Shown piece by piece: positions 34,801-49,800 of a DNA stretch of 64,000 nucleotides (position 1 is its first letter; every line of letters starts with the position of its first letter). The stretch is from NCBI GenBank assembly GCA_019916065.1, contig CM034243.1:27988147-28052146 (forward strand), read 5' to 3'. Both the position numbers and the translations under genes were made by a program. This stretch comes from Vitellaria paradoxa. Lineage: Eukaryota > Streptophyta > Magnoliopsida > Ericales > Sapotaceae. The notes beneath the pieces were generated by a model. It was not told the origin of the DNA. It was given only the letters and a program-made list of their open reading frames with translations, and did no database searches.

Positions 34801-37800
34801 CTGTCATGCTTGAGCAATGAGGTGTTGCAGGAAGTCACATATACGAGTACTACTACTGCAGTATGGGAAATACACAGTAAATACATTAAAAAAAAAATCC
34901 CTCATGAATTATTTGTATCAGAAGAAATGATTGTTTACACTCCAGATCCAGGAAAGTATGTCAACGAAAGATCAGCTTATTGAGTTTAACAAACTTATTA
35001 TATATCTAAGAAGCATCGATGTGAAAGATTAATGATAAGGACCATGCTGTTATTCTGATGTGTTCGTTAAATCCTTTCTATGAGCACTTTGTAGATACTA
35101 TGTTGTATGGTAGGAATACCCTTACCATGGGGGATGTCAAGGCAGCCCTAAACTTTAAGGAATTGAAGAGAAGGGCGACTAATAATGGTATAGATGACGA
35201 GCAGGTGAAGTGTTAGTGGTTAAATGTAGTCAGATCCGTGGAAGAAGTCAAGAAAAAAGGAAGAACTACAAATACAAACAATCGGTCACGGTCCATACCT
35301 AGGAAGGTTGTTTTGCTGCTGTTCAGGGGATTGTCCCATTGCTTTTTAGCATGACATTTCGCAATGTTTTAGTGCATTGTCCTGTTGCCCGTTAGCACGT
35401 TAGCCCGCTGCTGCTAGTACTTTGTTTCTTTGCCATTTAGTACACTGTTTGGGCTCCTGTTTTGTTACAATTTCACTCTCAATCTTTGAGCATTTTTGCA
35501 GTTGTTTTCCTACTAACTCATAGTATTTTTGACAGTTGTTTTTAGCTTTTAATTGCAATGAGTTAAGGCACATGTTCCTTATATTTTCCGTACTATAATT
35601 TCCAAAGTCAAGCTAGTGTCTTATTTAGCATCTTTAATTTGAGAGGGAGTGTAACAAGTATTATGGAAATATTATTCTTTCCTAGCTTGTATAGGTTTAT
35701 TTAGTTTTCTCCTACTTTCTAGTGTTGTTTCCAATTCATTTCCTAATTTGTATAGGATTATATAGTTGTCTGCTATTCTTATTTTATATTGATTCCTACT
35801 ACCATAATACAAAGCGTAGGCAACCAATTTGGGTGTCAAGTCAATCACTTAATTATAGTCCTTTGAGATATGCAAAGTGCAGGAGAATCCTTGGATCATG
35901 ATCTCTTTCGCTGTCCGGCAATGTTTGGGTATGGAGCAAGTTATTCCATTTGGTTGATGTTACATGGGCTGCCCCCTTTTCTTATGTTGACATGCTAATT
36001 AGTTTTTTTTTTTTTTTTTTAATACCAGTTGGTAAATGATGAAATGGATTTTTAGGCACTAGAAGGGTACATCAGATTATGGCATTTTGCATATAAGACA
36101 AACTCATAAGGCTTCAGTTATGGGATATGTAGATGCTGATTATGCAAGAGAGGTAGATGAAAGAACGTTCATAATAGGTTATGATTTTTGCGTTTACACT
36201 TGCTGGGGACCAATTTGTTGGAGATTTACAACACAAAGTTTAGCTCCATTGTCCACCACTGAATCAGAGAATATGGTAGTGGCTGAGGCTGCCAAGGAAA
36301 GGCATTGTGGTGAAGGGATTTTCTGAAGAACTTGGTATAAAGCTTGTTGGAATTTAGTTTCCAAGTGAGAATCATAGTGCAATACACTTGGCAAAGTATC
36401 GGGTTTATCACACAAGAATAAAGTACATTGATGTGAGATTTCACAACACAAGGGAGTTGATCTCTACCGGTGAAATAAAGTTAGAGAAGGTTCACAATTT
36501 AGGTGAGATAAAGTTAGAGAATGTTCACACTTCAGAGAATGCAGTTAACATGTAGATCAAGCCCATCCCGGCAAACAAGTTCAAGCATCGCTTATACGTG
36601 GTTAAAGTTTCTCAACACTAAGAAAGGTCGCATCCCCGAATCCTTCGCTCAAGCTAGAGGCTGACGTGGAGTATCCCAAGGGGTGGAATATTAACCGAGG
36701 TGGATACTGTTGCTTTTTAAAGGTGACTTATATTTATCACCTGGGCCCGAGGGCTGCACAATGCGACGCAAAGTGAAATACAAGATACCTTTAGTAAACT
36801 TGATGGAATGAGGATGTAAACACGTTACCAATCACGTAAATTTGTATATCTCACTTTCTTGATTATTTCTCATATTCAGAGTGTGTATGCACACAATCTT
36901 AATTCTACCACAACCTTTTTTTATTTTTGGTTCCAACTTTAGAAAGTTGTTTCCAATTATAGGTTGAACAGTTGTGAAAAATGTATTTCTTCCAAGTAAA
37001 GGCTCAATGATAAGGGAAAGCATTTGAAAAATATGCTTTTCCCAACTCTTTTCAACAAAACAACAATTTTCTAAAATTTAAATTTTATAGTTGCAACTTT
37101 AGCAAGAGTGCATGTGTTTCATTGGAAGTCTCGGTACAATCAGCAACCAATGGCCCACTTAAATAATTTGTATTTAAAAAAGAATAAAGAAAAAGCATTA
37201 TGTAAATTGAAGATCATTTACCTCTGAGTTACTCTTTTTAGCGGTCTTATGCTCCGCCTCTTTCCTTCTCCGGCTATTCCGAAAGCCAAGACCTAAACCA
37301 TGGATACGGTGAACTGTTTGCTTCTCACGATGTTTGATGAAGGATGATGAACACGAATTTGGATATGGAAATGGACAGGTCATCTGTTCATCCGAGTGCA
37401 AAAATTGTTGGAGCTCATATTTTCTCCTGAGAATCAAGTCAGTCAGGCTTCTGATTCAGAATGGTATATCTTTCCTATAAAAAGTCATAAAAAGTGCAAT
37501 AATTTTACCTAATAAAATCAGAGCGCTCTTCTATGGAGGAATCTGGTTTTGGTTTTCTGAAATTGTCAGGAATAGAAGCTTCAAACTTCAAATTTACTGC
37601 ATCATTTCCACCCAAATCTATCAAAGAATCAACTTGTTCATCTGTCCATTCATCTAGATTTACAGATAAAACCTGACAAAATCTAATAACATCAGATGAA
37701 TAATAAACACATTCTCTAAGCATATTGCATCATAATTGTAATGACCTGTGCCTTTTATATATTATTTTATTGAGTTTTGGTTTAATATGTTCATTAATAA

Positions 37801-40800
37801 CTTAATTTTAAATTAAATTCATTTAAATTTCTATCTATATAATATTTATATTATATATTTATTTGCAACTTCAAGTTGTCAATTATATCCTTGCAAACTA
37901 ATTCGGGGAATTTCTGATGATGTGATTGATTTAATGTATGAGTTGACTTAGTTACCCGGTTTTCAGTCTAGAATTGGTTGTACTAGATTTTGGGGGAGTT
38001 TGGTGGGAGTTGTGCGGGTCAAACACACTAGGGTAGTCTTCCCATGGGCACGCCTGTGCGAGCAGCATCACCTCTTGTGCATGGAGCACGCCAAGCCTAT
38101 CTCAGCGCACAGACCTTGTGACAGATCTCAGCGCACACACCTTGTGACAGCTGTGTCAGTACAACTTGCATCATCTTTTTCTAGTTTTCTGGGTAAGAGT
38201 TGTACCTATGTTTAGCCTATACCTAACCTCACCTAGCTTAACATCTCACCCACTTGCTTCTCTTTTCCTTCATGGTGAAGGATCCTTGCCTATATATATG
38301 TATATCTGTAATTGTGTTTGGGAAATTTACTTAAACCGAGAGTTGGGAGGTGAGTTGGTGAGGATGTGTTCTTTACAAAATTGGTTCTTCCTCTCTATTC
38401 TATTGTCAAATTAGTGTTGTGAAGAGTGTGTTGTGAGCTTTGATTTAGTGTTGAGGTCCTCGTATTGGACGTGGTACAGTTTTGGCATTCCCAAAATTTA
38501 TCCGAGTCGTTTTCCTCCCCAACCAAGCAACTCAAGGTAGGGAACATTGATTTCTTGTTGCATTTATGTTATAATGATGCATACGGCAAGTATGAGTATA
38601 ATATATTGCATGATACATGCTTGGTTGTGAGGTTAATATATGGACTATACATGTTTATATATGTTCCAAGGTTGAAGACGATGAATAGTAACTTGGATTA
38701 TTTTTAAATCCATGATTAAATATGGAATTGATGCCTTCTTTAGCTTTGTTTACTGTTAAGTACTGCATTGATACTTGTTTATCTGTTTAGCAGGCACACG
38801 TGGATTCATGCTTACTTCCCTACAGATTTTTTGTTACAGGTGCTGAGCCTGATGCTTACTTGGACCCCAGGGTCAAGACTCGGTTGATACTTTGGTGTTG
38901 CTCAGACTGTATTTTGAGACATTATCCTTTTGATCTCCACCTAATTACTTTAACACTTAACATGGTAACAGAGCCAAGGTTGTTAAAATCGAGATTTTAC
39001 TTAAAATCAGTGGAGGGTCCAAAAATCGAATCACAAAATCGTAAGATTTTACCAAATGCTTCTAAAATGAAAATATAGCCTATTATGTTATAATTTTCAT
39101 TTAGAGTTTCCATTTTTTTTTAAATTTTTGATAAGTTAATAATTTTATTAACAAGAAAAGAGAGAAAAGACATATATCAAGAAAAATTCCATACACAAAA
39201 ACTTACTCATATTAATAAAGCGAATTCTCAACAAAGTTTACAAAAGATTCTATATCTAATTTTATATTCCTTTACCCAAGCACACAATTGAGACCATTAA
39301 AATGTTGGATGTGATCTACACAGTTGATATTAAAATATTGACTTCATTTTATCTTAATTTTTTGAGTTGACATGCATTTGTAATATTTTATTAGAAGTCT
39401 CTTGGTTTCTATCCTAACTACTACATTTAATTTATTGTAGTCAATTTAGTACAACAACGCATATGGTCCTCAACTAGTGCAGTATAGTAAATAATAGTGT
39501 TATAGAATTAAAAAATCTAAAAAAAAAAGTAATAAGTGAAATAGTTATGACATCTTACTTGAAAAAGATCATAAAAATCTATTTTATTTGATAAAATTAT
39601 ACAAAAATCACTTAATTTTTAAAATCAGTAAAATAGCATATAAAATCGAGATTTTACCGATTTTACGTCCCAAAATCGAGATTTTACCTATTTTTCCTCT
39701 ATTAAGATTTTACATAAAATCGAACAAGTTTTCTCACTCTAACATCCTAAAATCGTAAGATTTTAAGATTTAAATCGGAATTTTAACAATATTGATCAAA
39801 GCAGTAATCTCATAATCTCACAAATAAACACTATTGAAGCAAACAATCTCCAGTCATTTGAGTTGTCATCATCACCAATCATTCGTTGTCATTGTCACCG
39901 ATCATTCATGAACTCACCTTCAGCCGCTCAAGTCATCATCACCAATCATTTGCAACTCGGTTTGAAAGCAAATCTTCAACCCATCAACAACTAGTTGGTA
40001 TCGTATCGAAGTAACCATACTCAGAGAGTCACCTACCACAGATGAGGTCATCCATTGAAGTGTTGTCATCGCAAACCTACCCACACGCTCTTATGCGCGC
40101 CTCGTACACTAGTGTGTGAGACACACACGCAAATAGCTCGACAACGTGTCCAAGTGCGCATAAGGTCCAGTTAGTCTATATATATATATATATATGTATA
40201 TTTTTGGCTTGTTCATCTCTCTCCGGCAACTATTGTAGCAAGGGTTTTTATCTGTCAGTTCAACTTTCTCACTATTTTTCAAAACTTCTATGTGTCTTTC
40301 TCTAATTGTTGGGGTTCTTTCACTATTCTTTCACAATATGTGTTTTCTAGCTTTATTGTTGAGATAGTGTAGAGCCCAAATCAACTGATACAACCACAGT
40401 GGATTCAACCACATTGCTTCAACCACCATTAGATCAAACCACTATTTTGACTTAGCTCACTACTTGAAAGTTGAATGGGAACAATTAATTTAGTGATCTA
40501 AGGCTATTGGAATTGCTTTAACTAGTTATGGAAAACAAAACCACCTCAATGATCCATTGCCAGCCTTGACTGATACTACCTACGATACTTGGATCAAGCA
40601 GATACACATCTTGTTGGTTTACCCTCAAATTTTATGAAACTTCATATAGCTAATATTCGTACGCACTTGGATACTTATAAGGAAATTTGGGAGCATGTCT
40701 ATTTGCTATTTTCTAGTTATTTGACTTGCTTATATGATCTTTCTCATGAGTTCTTTCAATTGCAGTAGTCTGGTAAGTTAGTCACAGTTTACTTTGCTTC

Positions 40801-43800
40801 CCTAAAATGAGTCTACGAGGAGTTGAACTCTATTCAGTCATTGTCACTAGATATGAATGAGATGCAAAAGTACTGCAAACATATGGTGTCTTTGGTTCCT
40901 TGCTGGTCTGGATCCTGAGTTTGAGCCAATGAGAGCTCAGATACTTGGTGGAGCTTCACTTCCTTCATTTGCCGAAACTTATTCTGGGGTTATGAGAGTT
41001 GTATCTTAAGATTCTTCTTCAGTTAGTTCAGATCCATTTCGCTTTGCTCTTGTTAGTTAGACATCTTCTTGTCATTCTGACAGTCATGGGTACGCATGGA
41101 GGTGGCTATGCTAGACGAGGAGGTCGTGGTAGAAGATCACAGCCCAAGTGTACACATTATGGGATTTTAGGGTATACTCGCGAGAAATGTGGGGATTTGT
41201 TTGGGAAACCTCCACATATTGTCAGGCCAGCCTTTGGGCAAAGCTCAAGAGGCCTGGGCCCCAAAAAAATTGTCCAAAAAAGGGGTCCCTACTAGTTTCT
41301 ATAGTTAAAATGGGGTGGACTCTTTTTTAACCCAAATATGACTATTCAATGCAAGAAGAGTAATATTCAAGTGATTGTTATACGTTCTTGTGATGATGTA
41401 TGTTTGATAGTCATGGGATCTCATGATAAAATGTACTCTTGAGACTTTATATTTTGTGTTGTTCTTATATACTGAAGATAATGAACATTTCTTATAGTTT
41501 TTCCTTCCCATATTGTGACTGTTTGTTATGTTATTGTTTTTAGCAAAAATTTTCCAGCAAGAGCCCCATTTTTAGGATTGGCCTTAGGCCTCAAAAATCT
41601 TGGGGTCGTGCCTGCATATGGTACATGCAGTCTCTTTTGGTTCTCCTACAGAAGTCTCAACTAGCAGTGATCATTCACAAAAAATGACTTTCAAGAGACG
41701 AATATTCGAGGCTCCTATAGTACCAAACAACTCATTTGGCCTGTCTTCCTATTGCCTCTCTTGCTACTACTAATAAAGGTAATTTTGTTGCATGTCTATC
41801 CACTCAAGACCAAATCCCCCTCTTGAAATTGTCTAGGTTTCACGATAGCATTGTAAGCCCTGCTGATGCAAGTTTAATAAGTTTTCAAGTTTGCTTTAGC
41901 CTTATCCCTCCTTTTATCCAAGGATTCTAAGACTGCGTGTCTGAAATCCGGGACAATTTCACTTCGAAGAGCAATTCTGGCAAAAGGAACTGCTATCTCT
42001 ACTGAGAGGACAGCCTCAATGCCATAGACTAAGGAAAATGGGGTCACTTGGATAGATCTCTTTTTCAATGTCTTGTATCCCTGGAGAGCCCTAGGCAATA
42101 CATGCACCTAATTTGTGTTATAATCTTTCATCATCTGACTTAATATGGTGAGAAGAGTTTCATTGATCACTTCTACTTGACCATTTCTCCTGGGGTAATA
42201 CAAGGATGACATATGGTAAGAAATATCATATGAAGCTAGGAGTTGCCCCACATGGGAATTTACAGAAGGGCAGGGGTGGAAACGAATTGAACTGTTCACG
42301 AGCTATTCAAGCTCAGTTAGAAAAAAGCTCGACTCGAGCTTGGTTCGTGACTAAAACGAGCTCGAATCGAACTTGATTTGTGACACATCTTGGATTCAAG
42401 CTTGAACTCGAGCCTAAAAAAGCTCAATTCGAAAGATCGCGAGCAGGCTCGATAAAATAATATATATATATTTTAATAATATTTTTATATTTTTTAATAA
42501 TATTTTTATTATAGATTTTTGTAATATTTTATTTATTATATTTTAAACTAAAATGATGTCGTTTTGATTTAATCGAGCTATTCATGAACCGAGCTCGAGC
42601 CTAAATTCTTTTTTATCGAGCCGAACTTAAGCCTATATAAAAAGTCAAATCAAGCTTGAGCTCGAGCTCAGTATAAATAGCTTAAGCCGATCTCAAATAA
42701 GTTAAAGCTCGACTATTCGAGCTCGGCTCGTTTCTACCTCTATAAAAGGGGTGCCATTATCAGAGAGTACTACCTTTGGAATTCCGAAATGATAAATGAT
42801 AAATTCCCTGATGAAGTTGGATATTGCTGGCCCTGTGGCTCTGCGGAGTGGGATTCCTTCTACCCACTTAGCGTGTAAGTTTGTTGCCACAAAATCCATA
42901 TATTACATCAGGAAGAGGGATTGATGGGCCTAATTAGGCCCATAGCCCAGTAATGAAATGGCCATGAGGTCCCCATTGCCCGAGGATCCACTGCTAGAGC
43001 ATGAATGAGGTGGGAATACAGTTGGCAGGAATGATATCTTTTAGTGTAGTTCTTGGAATCCTCCTCCATGGTTGGCCAATAGTAGCCTATCTATAATAAG
43101 TGAGTGCACAAATTTCTTCCTCCTTGATGCTCCATTTCATGTCCTGTTACTAAGGCCTTTTGTATTTCTATTCCAACAAGGCATCTCAAAGGTTTTCCCT
43201 CAAACCCATGGGGGCATAGTTGTCCTTCATGCATGAAGAATAATGGTGCCTTTTTCTTGATCACTGTGGCATCCGCTTTATCCGCGAGGAATGATCCTTC
43301 CACCAGGTAATCAATATAATACTGCCACCAATCTGTGGGTGTGGAAATGAAGTAGCACTCACCTTTCCTGGGATTTTCTTGGCGCTTAAGACATTATTGC
43401 TGAATTATAGCCGCTTCCTTAGCCATGCTCAACCAATAACATCCTTACCTTTGAGCCTTTCTATATAAACTGACTTCTCTTGTTCCGCATGTTCTTCCAT
43501 GTAACTTCACCAAATTTTCTTTAACTTCATTCTCCCTATATATCTAGCGAAAAAACCACTCAGAGCTCTGAAGTACAACAATGCTTGGTAGAGGGTGTAG
43601 TGCTTGAGTGCGGCCATGGGCACCTTTCCTTCGTCGAGGTTCAACTCTTTAATGATGGGAGTTTTCCAGTCTTCTATTTCTTCTTCTGGAAAGATGTTGT
43701 GGACTAAACAGGTTAAAGTTTGTTTCATCACTTCTATGTTGGTTGGCTCCTTTCCAGCCTCAACCTTGGAAGCTAAGGTTGCCAAGGCATCTGGGTGTCG

Positions 43801-46800
43801 ATTGCTAGATCTCGGTGCGTGCTCCATTCTAATATTATTGAATTTATCAATTAACTGTTGGATGATTGTTCTATAAGATATCAGGGACGGTTCCTTGATT
43901 GCATATTCCCCATTAGTTTGTTTTATCACCAGCTCGGAGTCCCCTTTAATACATGCCTTAGTGATCCTTGTGTCTAAAGTCGCCATTAACCCTAGGATCA
44001 GAGCCTCGTATTATGCCTCGTTAGAGCAATGGAATTCTAATTTATGGGATAGATTGATTTTGATCCCAAAAGGTGAAGTTAAAACGATTCCTGCTCCTCC
44101 CCCTTCGAAAGTGGATGGTCCATCAAAGCCAAGTGACCATTCTTCATTTGCCGCGACTACAAGTTGGAATTCTTCCCCAGGTAGTTCCTCTGAGAGTGGC
44201 TCACACGGTCTTGAGGGGAATTTTGTTGACAAGTCAACCAGTGGCTGGCTCTTTACTACCCGCGGGGACTTACATGTGATATCATATTTTGCTAATAGTA
44301 ATAGCCATCTTGCAGCCCTTCTAAAGAGGGCAGGTTTTGACAAGAAGTAATGGAAGGGATCACACTAAGTTAATCATTCACACGCACAAAATCTATCATT
44401 AATCACTTACTTATCCTTCAATTTTAAATTTCTTATCTCTTAGAAGTGCTATTCCTTGTTAAACCAACTATTATGGTGTCATCATGCCTTGACAAGATCC
44501 ATTAAGATAGAGACTTTCTCATTAGACACATGATTATAATTGAAAATTTTGAGTACCAGGAAAAAGGCAGACTATAGATACCATACCTTTGATACATGTA
44601 CTCCAAGGCTTCTGTGTACTCCAGAACACTTTATACATATAAATACTCCAAGACTTGTAGACCTGGAAACCCGCAAATGTAATGGTCATTACAAAAAGTC
44701 TGTCAATATATTGACCAAAATATGACATTTGAATAAATGCCTATTCCCTGAAAAGGTAAAGCACATATACACCCGAAGGCCATATTAAACTGGACTCCCA
44801 GTTTAATGGAATGAAAGAGTAACTTAGGAACTTTTAATGGGTTCGACTGTTTGTAAATTTCAATAGGAAATCTTCAAATAACTTTGAATTCTACAAATAC
44901 ATAGCAAATTTTGATTCCAAAAGAATACCACTTGCAGAATGGAACACATACAATAGTGTTGTTCTAGTATGGTATAAGATTCTAGACGTTACCATTCAGG
45001 GAGATTTTGCATATTCTAACAGTATAATGACATGTCTACCGATGACAACCATGATGCAAAAATTAATTTAGAAAATCTCAGGCACTGGATGGAGAACTTC
45101 AGCAGTTTTTTCATTTCATTGGTAAATGTGATATAAAAAAATGTAATATGTAATATAAAAAATGTATATGTAAATAAGGCTTCTATGTTGATGTAGAATA
45201 ATTTTGTAAGGTTACGCAATTCAATAGACGAATGCCAATAAAAATTTGGAGATTGTGTGGAGATTTACCTATGAAATTTGTTACGATTTATCCACGTAGG
45301 TAAAATTAACCCTCCCAAACCGATATAAGGTTACATTTGGTTGAGTAGAATAATGGTGGAATGGGTATAAACACTCCCTTCTCTTATTTGGTTACATTTT
45401 TGGATGGTAAAATGCCATGCTCATTCCACTTTTTATTCTCCCCAAAAAAATAATGATGGCTTATTCTCCCATGGGAGGAATGAGTCTTGGTGGAGCACTT
45501 ACAAAATTACCCTTATTTTTTTGCTTAATAGGATGCTTGCTTTTTTGTATAAGGGTAATATTTGCATTTAATCAAATTCTCATTCCATTCTATTATTTAT
45601 TCGACTCTACCAACCATATATCACTTCCACCCTCAACTCATTCTTGGGATTACGCTCTCTTGCGAGCGCCCCCACTAACCCTGCCCTGGGCCAACATGAG
45701 GGAGGTAAATCGCGGGATATGCGACGCAGCAGCCAGGAATCGAACTCGCGTCGCGCCACTGGGGGTACCAGCGAAAGACGAGGCCCGCCTTTTGCCACTG
45801 CGCCATGTGCCCCGGGGGCACCCTCAACTCATTCTTCATTTATACCAAACTTGATTATTCTCACACTCATTCCATTCACACTCTCAAGCTTGCCTCATTC
45901 CCACTACCAACCAAATGTACCTAAGATCTTAAGGGGTCTCTCTACTTATTGCCAACTGGTTTTAAGTTGAATATTTTAACATAATATCAGGCAAGCAAAG
46001 GTCCTAAGTATCTCACCATCACCCAAAAAAAAAAATCAATAGTTTCATGTGTTTGGCCCATTAAAATAAAAAAAGACAGTCTAACCACAAGTAAGGGGCC
46101 CGTTTAGAAAAAAATAAGTCAATATAAAAAACAATTATCCCCTCCCTAATAATTTAAACTTTTAGGTGAAATGATGGCTAATATGGTATCAAAGTTAGGT
46201 TTGGAGAGGACTCGTACCCCTTTCACTCAATCTCTCAGTGTGCACTTCTCGTACTTTGTGCACTTTTCTACTTCTCCATATGTGAGTAGGGGTCACATGT
46301 GAGGGGGCATGTTGAGATTTATCCTACATTGGTAAAATCAACTTTCCCAAACTAGTATAAGATCCAAAAACGGCCTCTCTATTCCTTGTTGATTGGTTTT
46401 GAGTTGGATGCTTTAACAAAATTAAATAATTGTTACAAAATTTTACACACCTAAGAATAAAAAAATTATATAAAAAATAAAATTTAAGCGAAAAATCATC
46501 GAGGTGTTATGGTTTCTATTATCCACAAAACCAACTATCAACAACAATCGCATATCAAATTCAGATAATGTATATTATGGTAGATGTTGAAATTTAGAAA
46601 ACAATCAACGTAAGAAAAGCAAAAACCATGTATTTACCCCCCCCCAAAAAAAAAAGATGCGTTTGATACTGAAATGTATTGGTTGATGGAGCAATAAACT
46701 AGAATAGAATCTGGTCCTTTTAGCTTGAAACAGTTCTAATGGTGGATGTTTAGACTCTTATTAAGCATAAAGAAAAGATGGAGCAAAAAATATCAATCAT

Positions 46801-49800
46801 GACACTTACACCCATTTTGGATCCGAAGATCCACAATCTGCACAAAACCTATTGCCCGCTTGACACAACAGATTCTTCAGCCTCCCTTGTGGATCTGATT
46901 GATGAATACATGGAATGGATAATACAAACAATATAATATGTTACACAGACTATATTATGAAAAGTGAATGGAGGTATAATAAGCTTCAGAGAAAAATTAG
47001 ACTAGCGTAACCATGATAATAGATAAGTAAATTACTAAATGAGACCAGTGTGCACTAAGATTTGTCTTTGGTGAGCATGAAAACAATAGAACAGAAAATG
47101 AGTTTGCAAAATCACCCAATAGAGGGAGTGGTTTGGAATTCCCAACGATATAGGCAAAGAAGCAGAAAATAATAATATGAAAGTTGAAAGAACTACTATT
47201 TATGCGTGTATAGGATAACTTAATCCATCAAAGCAAGACAATTATTATTGTAAGCAATTAGTTCATGTTAAATAGAGATAATTGTTTCATTAACATAGGA
47301 GGCTACATCTTTTGAAACCTGTTTCTATATTGTAGTTTGAGCTTTTCAGGAGTGAGACAAGTGTTTAAGGGTTTGCCATAGCATTATCTAGGTCCAAAAG
47401 TTATACTAAACAGGTATCAAAGTGCAGCATAAGGCAAACATTTAAGTGTGGTGAATAGTTCACACGAAGAAATGAGGATTACAATATCATGAAATTGTAT
47501 TAGTGTCAAATACTATTTGGGATTTTATTTAGCGTAGAATGGGTTACATCAGCCTCATTGTGGACTTTATGGCTAGTTAGAGTTGCATAGTCCAAAGTGT
47601 AAAAAGAGACATGCTTGGATATCCTCCCTTTTTGTGTCATGTTTTGTACTTGGAATAAAGGTGTTAATTTATTTTGTTTCCTTATTTGGGCAATTAAGAG
47701 AGGATATACCTTATTTGTTCATCTCTCTTTAGTTAACTTTTTGGATGAGCTGAAAACACCTGCCGATAGCAGGCAGTTTTTTTTATTGCTTGGTGAATAG
47801 GGTTCACCCTATAAGGTGTTCTTTATTTACACAATCACTTTCTTACCGATAAATAAATAAAAAATATTCAGTTAATACCCATTATTGATGACCATCCATG
47901 GTGTTAAAAGTTTCTTCTTATGTTCTACCTTCTATTGGTTTAATGAAACATGGATTAGAAATTTGAATAGTTCATAGCATTTAACAAATTATTTTAGTTG
48001 CATAACTTTCTTGAATAAATCTAGAATTTTTCCAAGAACAATTATTTTATAAATATTTTGCAACACGTAAGACTTTATCTAAGAAGTTCATATTATCAAG
48101 TTTCATATTTGGGAACAATCATGAAATGAATTTCACTAGGCTTATAATAGTTTTAACCCTAGATTGATAAGTGTAAAAGCATTTTTGTTCAAATAATAAT
48201 AACGAGAGGCAGATGAAAACTTAATGATAATTTTTTTTGTAAATGAACCCAAAATAAGGAAAAACAAGGCTTATAAAAATTACAGAAATTCTGGACTTAA
48301 TAACAAGAAGTTGATAAGACACCTTAAACTTATCCATCCAAACAAATCCAAGACATTATTAAGCATAGAAAGATGGCATTCTGACAATAAGGAAGCCTGT
48401 GAAAGACCCTTAGTTTTCCAAGGTCATATGAGTCAAGCTCTTCTGCAAGCAAATTTCAGAATACAAAGGATACAATACCAACAAATACGCCACTAAAAAT
48501 ATTATTTTCAGGGCCAATAGACTGATACAAATAGATCAAATTATTTTCTGCTATTGATTTTTCTGATATATATCTTTTACTCTTATTGATTGCTCATCCA
48601 TATTATCATCTAGTATTGAGATGAAGCAAATTAACAGCAAATTGGCTAGGGACATGGAAGACAGAGGAAAGACAAGATTAAAGCTGAATATACCAGAAAA
48701 TATCTGCCCATCCAAATCCTGGCAATACCAATCTTCAGAGGGGTCTGCACATAGGAGTTCATAGAGGCTAGATCCAGACCCTAGAAATGCACCATCGTTA
48801 GTCCAAATACCAACATAGCTATAATAAAATATTGTGTTTATTTCCCAAGTACAATAATTTTCTTAATTTGTTATCCCAGGAGCATTATCTCTTGATTTTT
48901 AAGATGACTGAACATATAGAACTATAATAGGCATCAAGTTATGACGAACAATCAGAATTAGTAAACAATACAACATCCAGATGAGCAAGAAAGGGAAAAC
49001 CAAAGCGTAATAGGATCAATTTAATCATCATAATAATAGAAAAACACTAACACTCAAATCATCAAAAGTTGAAAACAATAATGTAGAGATAGAGTGGGAC
49101 TTGCAAAAACAATAAAGTCACCCCTCTAACGGTTTAAACTTTTAGGTAAAATAATGGCTAACAATTTAACATGATATTTGAGCAGGTAAAGTTCAAAATT
49201 CACCATCAATCCAATTGCCAATAGTTGCACATGTTTGGCATTAGTCTGGCCACACAACTAGTGAGGGGCATATCAAGAGAAAGTGAGACGAATATAAACA
49301 ATAAAGTTTCCTTCCCTCGAACAACTTTAAGTTTTTGGTGAGACAGTGGGTAACAGTTTAACTAACAAAAATAAGCATAAGCAATTAAAAAGATTGACAA
49401 TGTAGAAAAACAAAAGATTCACAGCCAACAAACAACCAAATATGTCATTCATTTGAAATCAGACATTCTACTGCAACCAAGTAAAAGGTTCCTTGACTAA
49501 AAGTGAGGTTCGAATAAGTACAAATTGCTTTCTCCCTGATAGAAACGAGGCCTGATAAATAATCATCAAGGTCAAGGAATGTACAAGAAGGTTCAGCTAA
49601 TTAATATCAATAGAATCAGAAGCTGCAAAATGCAAGTTATTGCATTATTGATTCAAAATAAAAAGATACAATGAAGAGGACTTAGAAAAACTGATGAATG
49701 TTAATGTACAGGGTCAATCCTCCACAACCCAAAACTGCTGGCAATTTATAAGTATTCAACAGATGCAAACAACAAAAACAGAACACTCCACCAGAAGCAC

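Larger units (their letters stand above)
34032..36912 (+). mobile_element. Internally deleted Tnt1/Tork-like copia element
   Basis: The left LTR (about 34032-34369) has TATAAATACG near 34218 and ends CAATCTTAATTCTGCAGCAA, followed by a tRNA-iMet-like primer site (TTGGTATTAAAG). The right LTR (about 36708-36912) carries the related ATATTTATCACC and CAATCTTAATTCTACCACAA. Between them are gag traces (34440-35300, ending in an arginine/serine-rich stretch) and RNase H at 36062-36560 ([28 protein letters not shown]). Protease, integrase and RT are missing, and gag has many stops. It sits in intron 6 of the ARF-GAP gene, on the opposite strand. The outer limits are approximate. Confidence 0.75.
45279..46418. 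mobile_element. TRIM-like miniature LTR element with nested insertions
   Basis: The left LTR (45279-45981) and right LTR (46310-46418) both begin TGTT and end TTTAACA. Without the nested MITE the left LTR is about 107 bases, against 109 for the right. The element is flanked by AAATT on both sides (45274-45278 and 46419-46423). A diverged primer site (TAATATCAGGC) follows the left LTR, and a polypurine tract (GTGAGGGGGCA) precedes the right one. It has no coding capacity. It lies in intron 3 of the ARF-GAP gene. Confidence 0.9.

Noticed and set aside
39840..40000. CRISPR-like spaced repeat (CATCATCACCAATCATT words)
   Set aside because: Spacing is irregular, units are few and the setting is a plant retroelement leader; it is a simple imperfect repeat.
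43604..44350. Plus-strand frames of 90 and 151 codons
   Set aside because: They are antisense to the gypsy RNase H domains, whose minus-strand reading is clearly the meaningful one.
45417..45970. Frames of 145 and 108 codons (+) and 63 codons (-)
   Set aside because: They run through the MITE and the GC-rich SINE; the repeat boundaries explain the composition.
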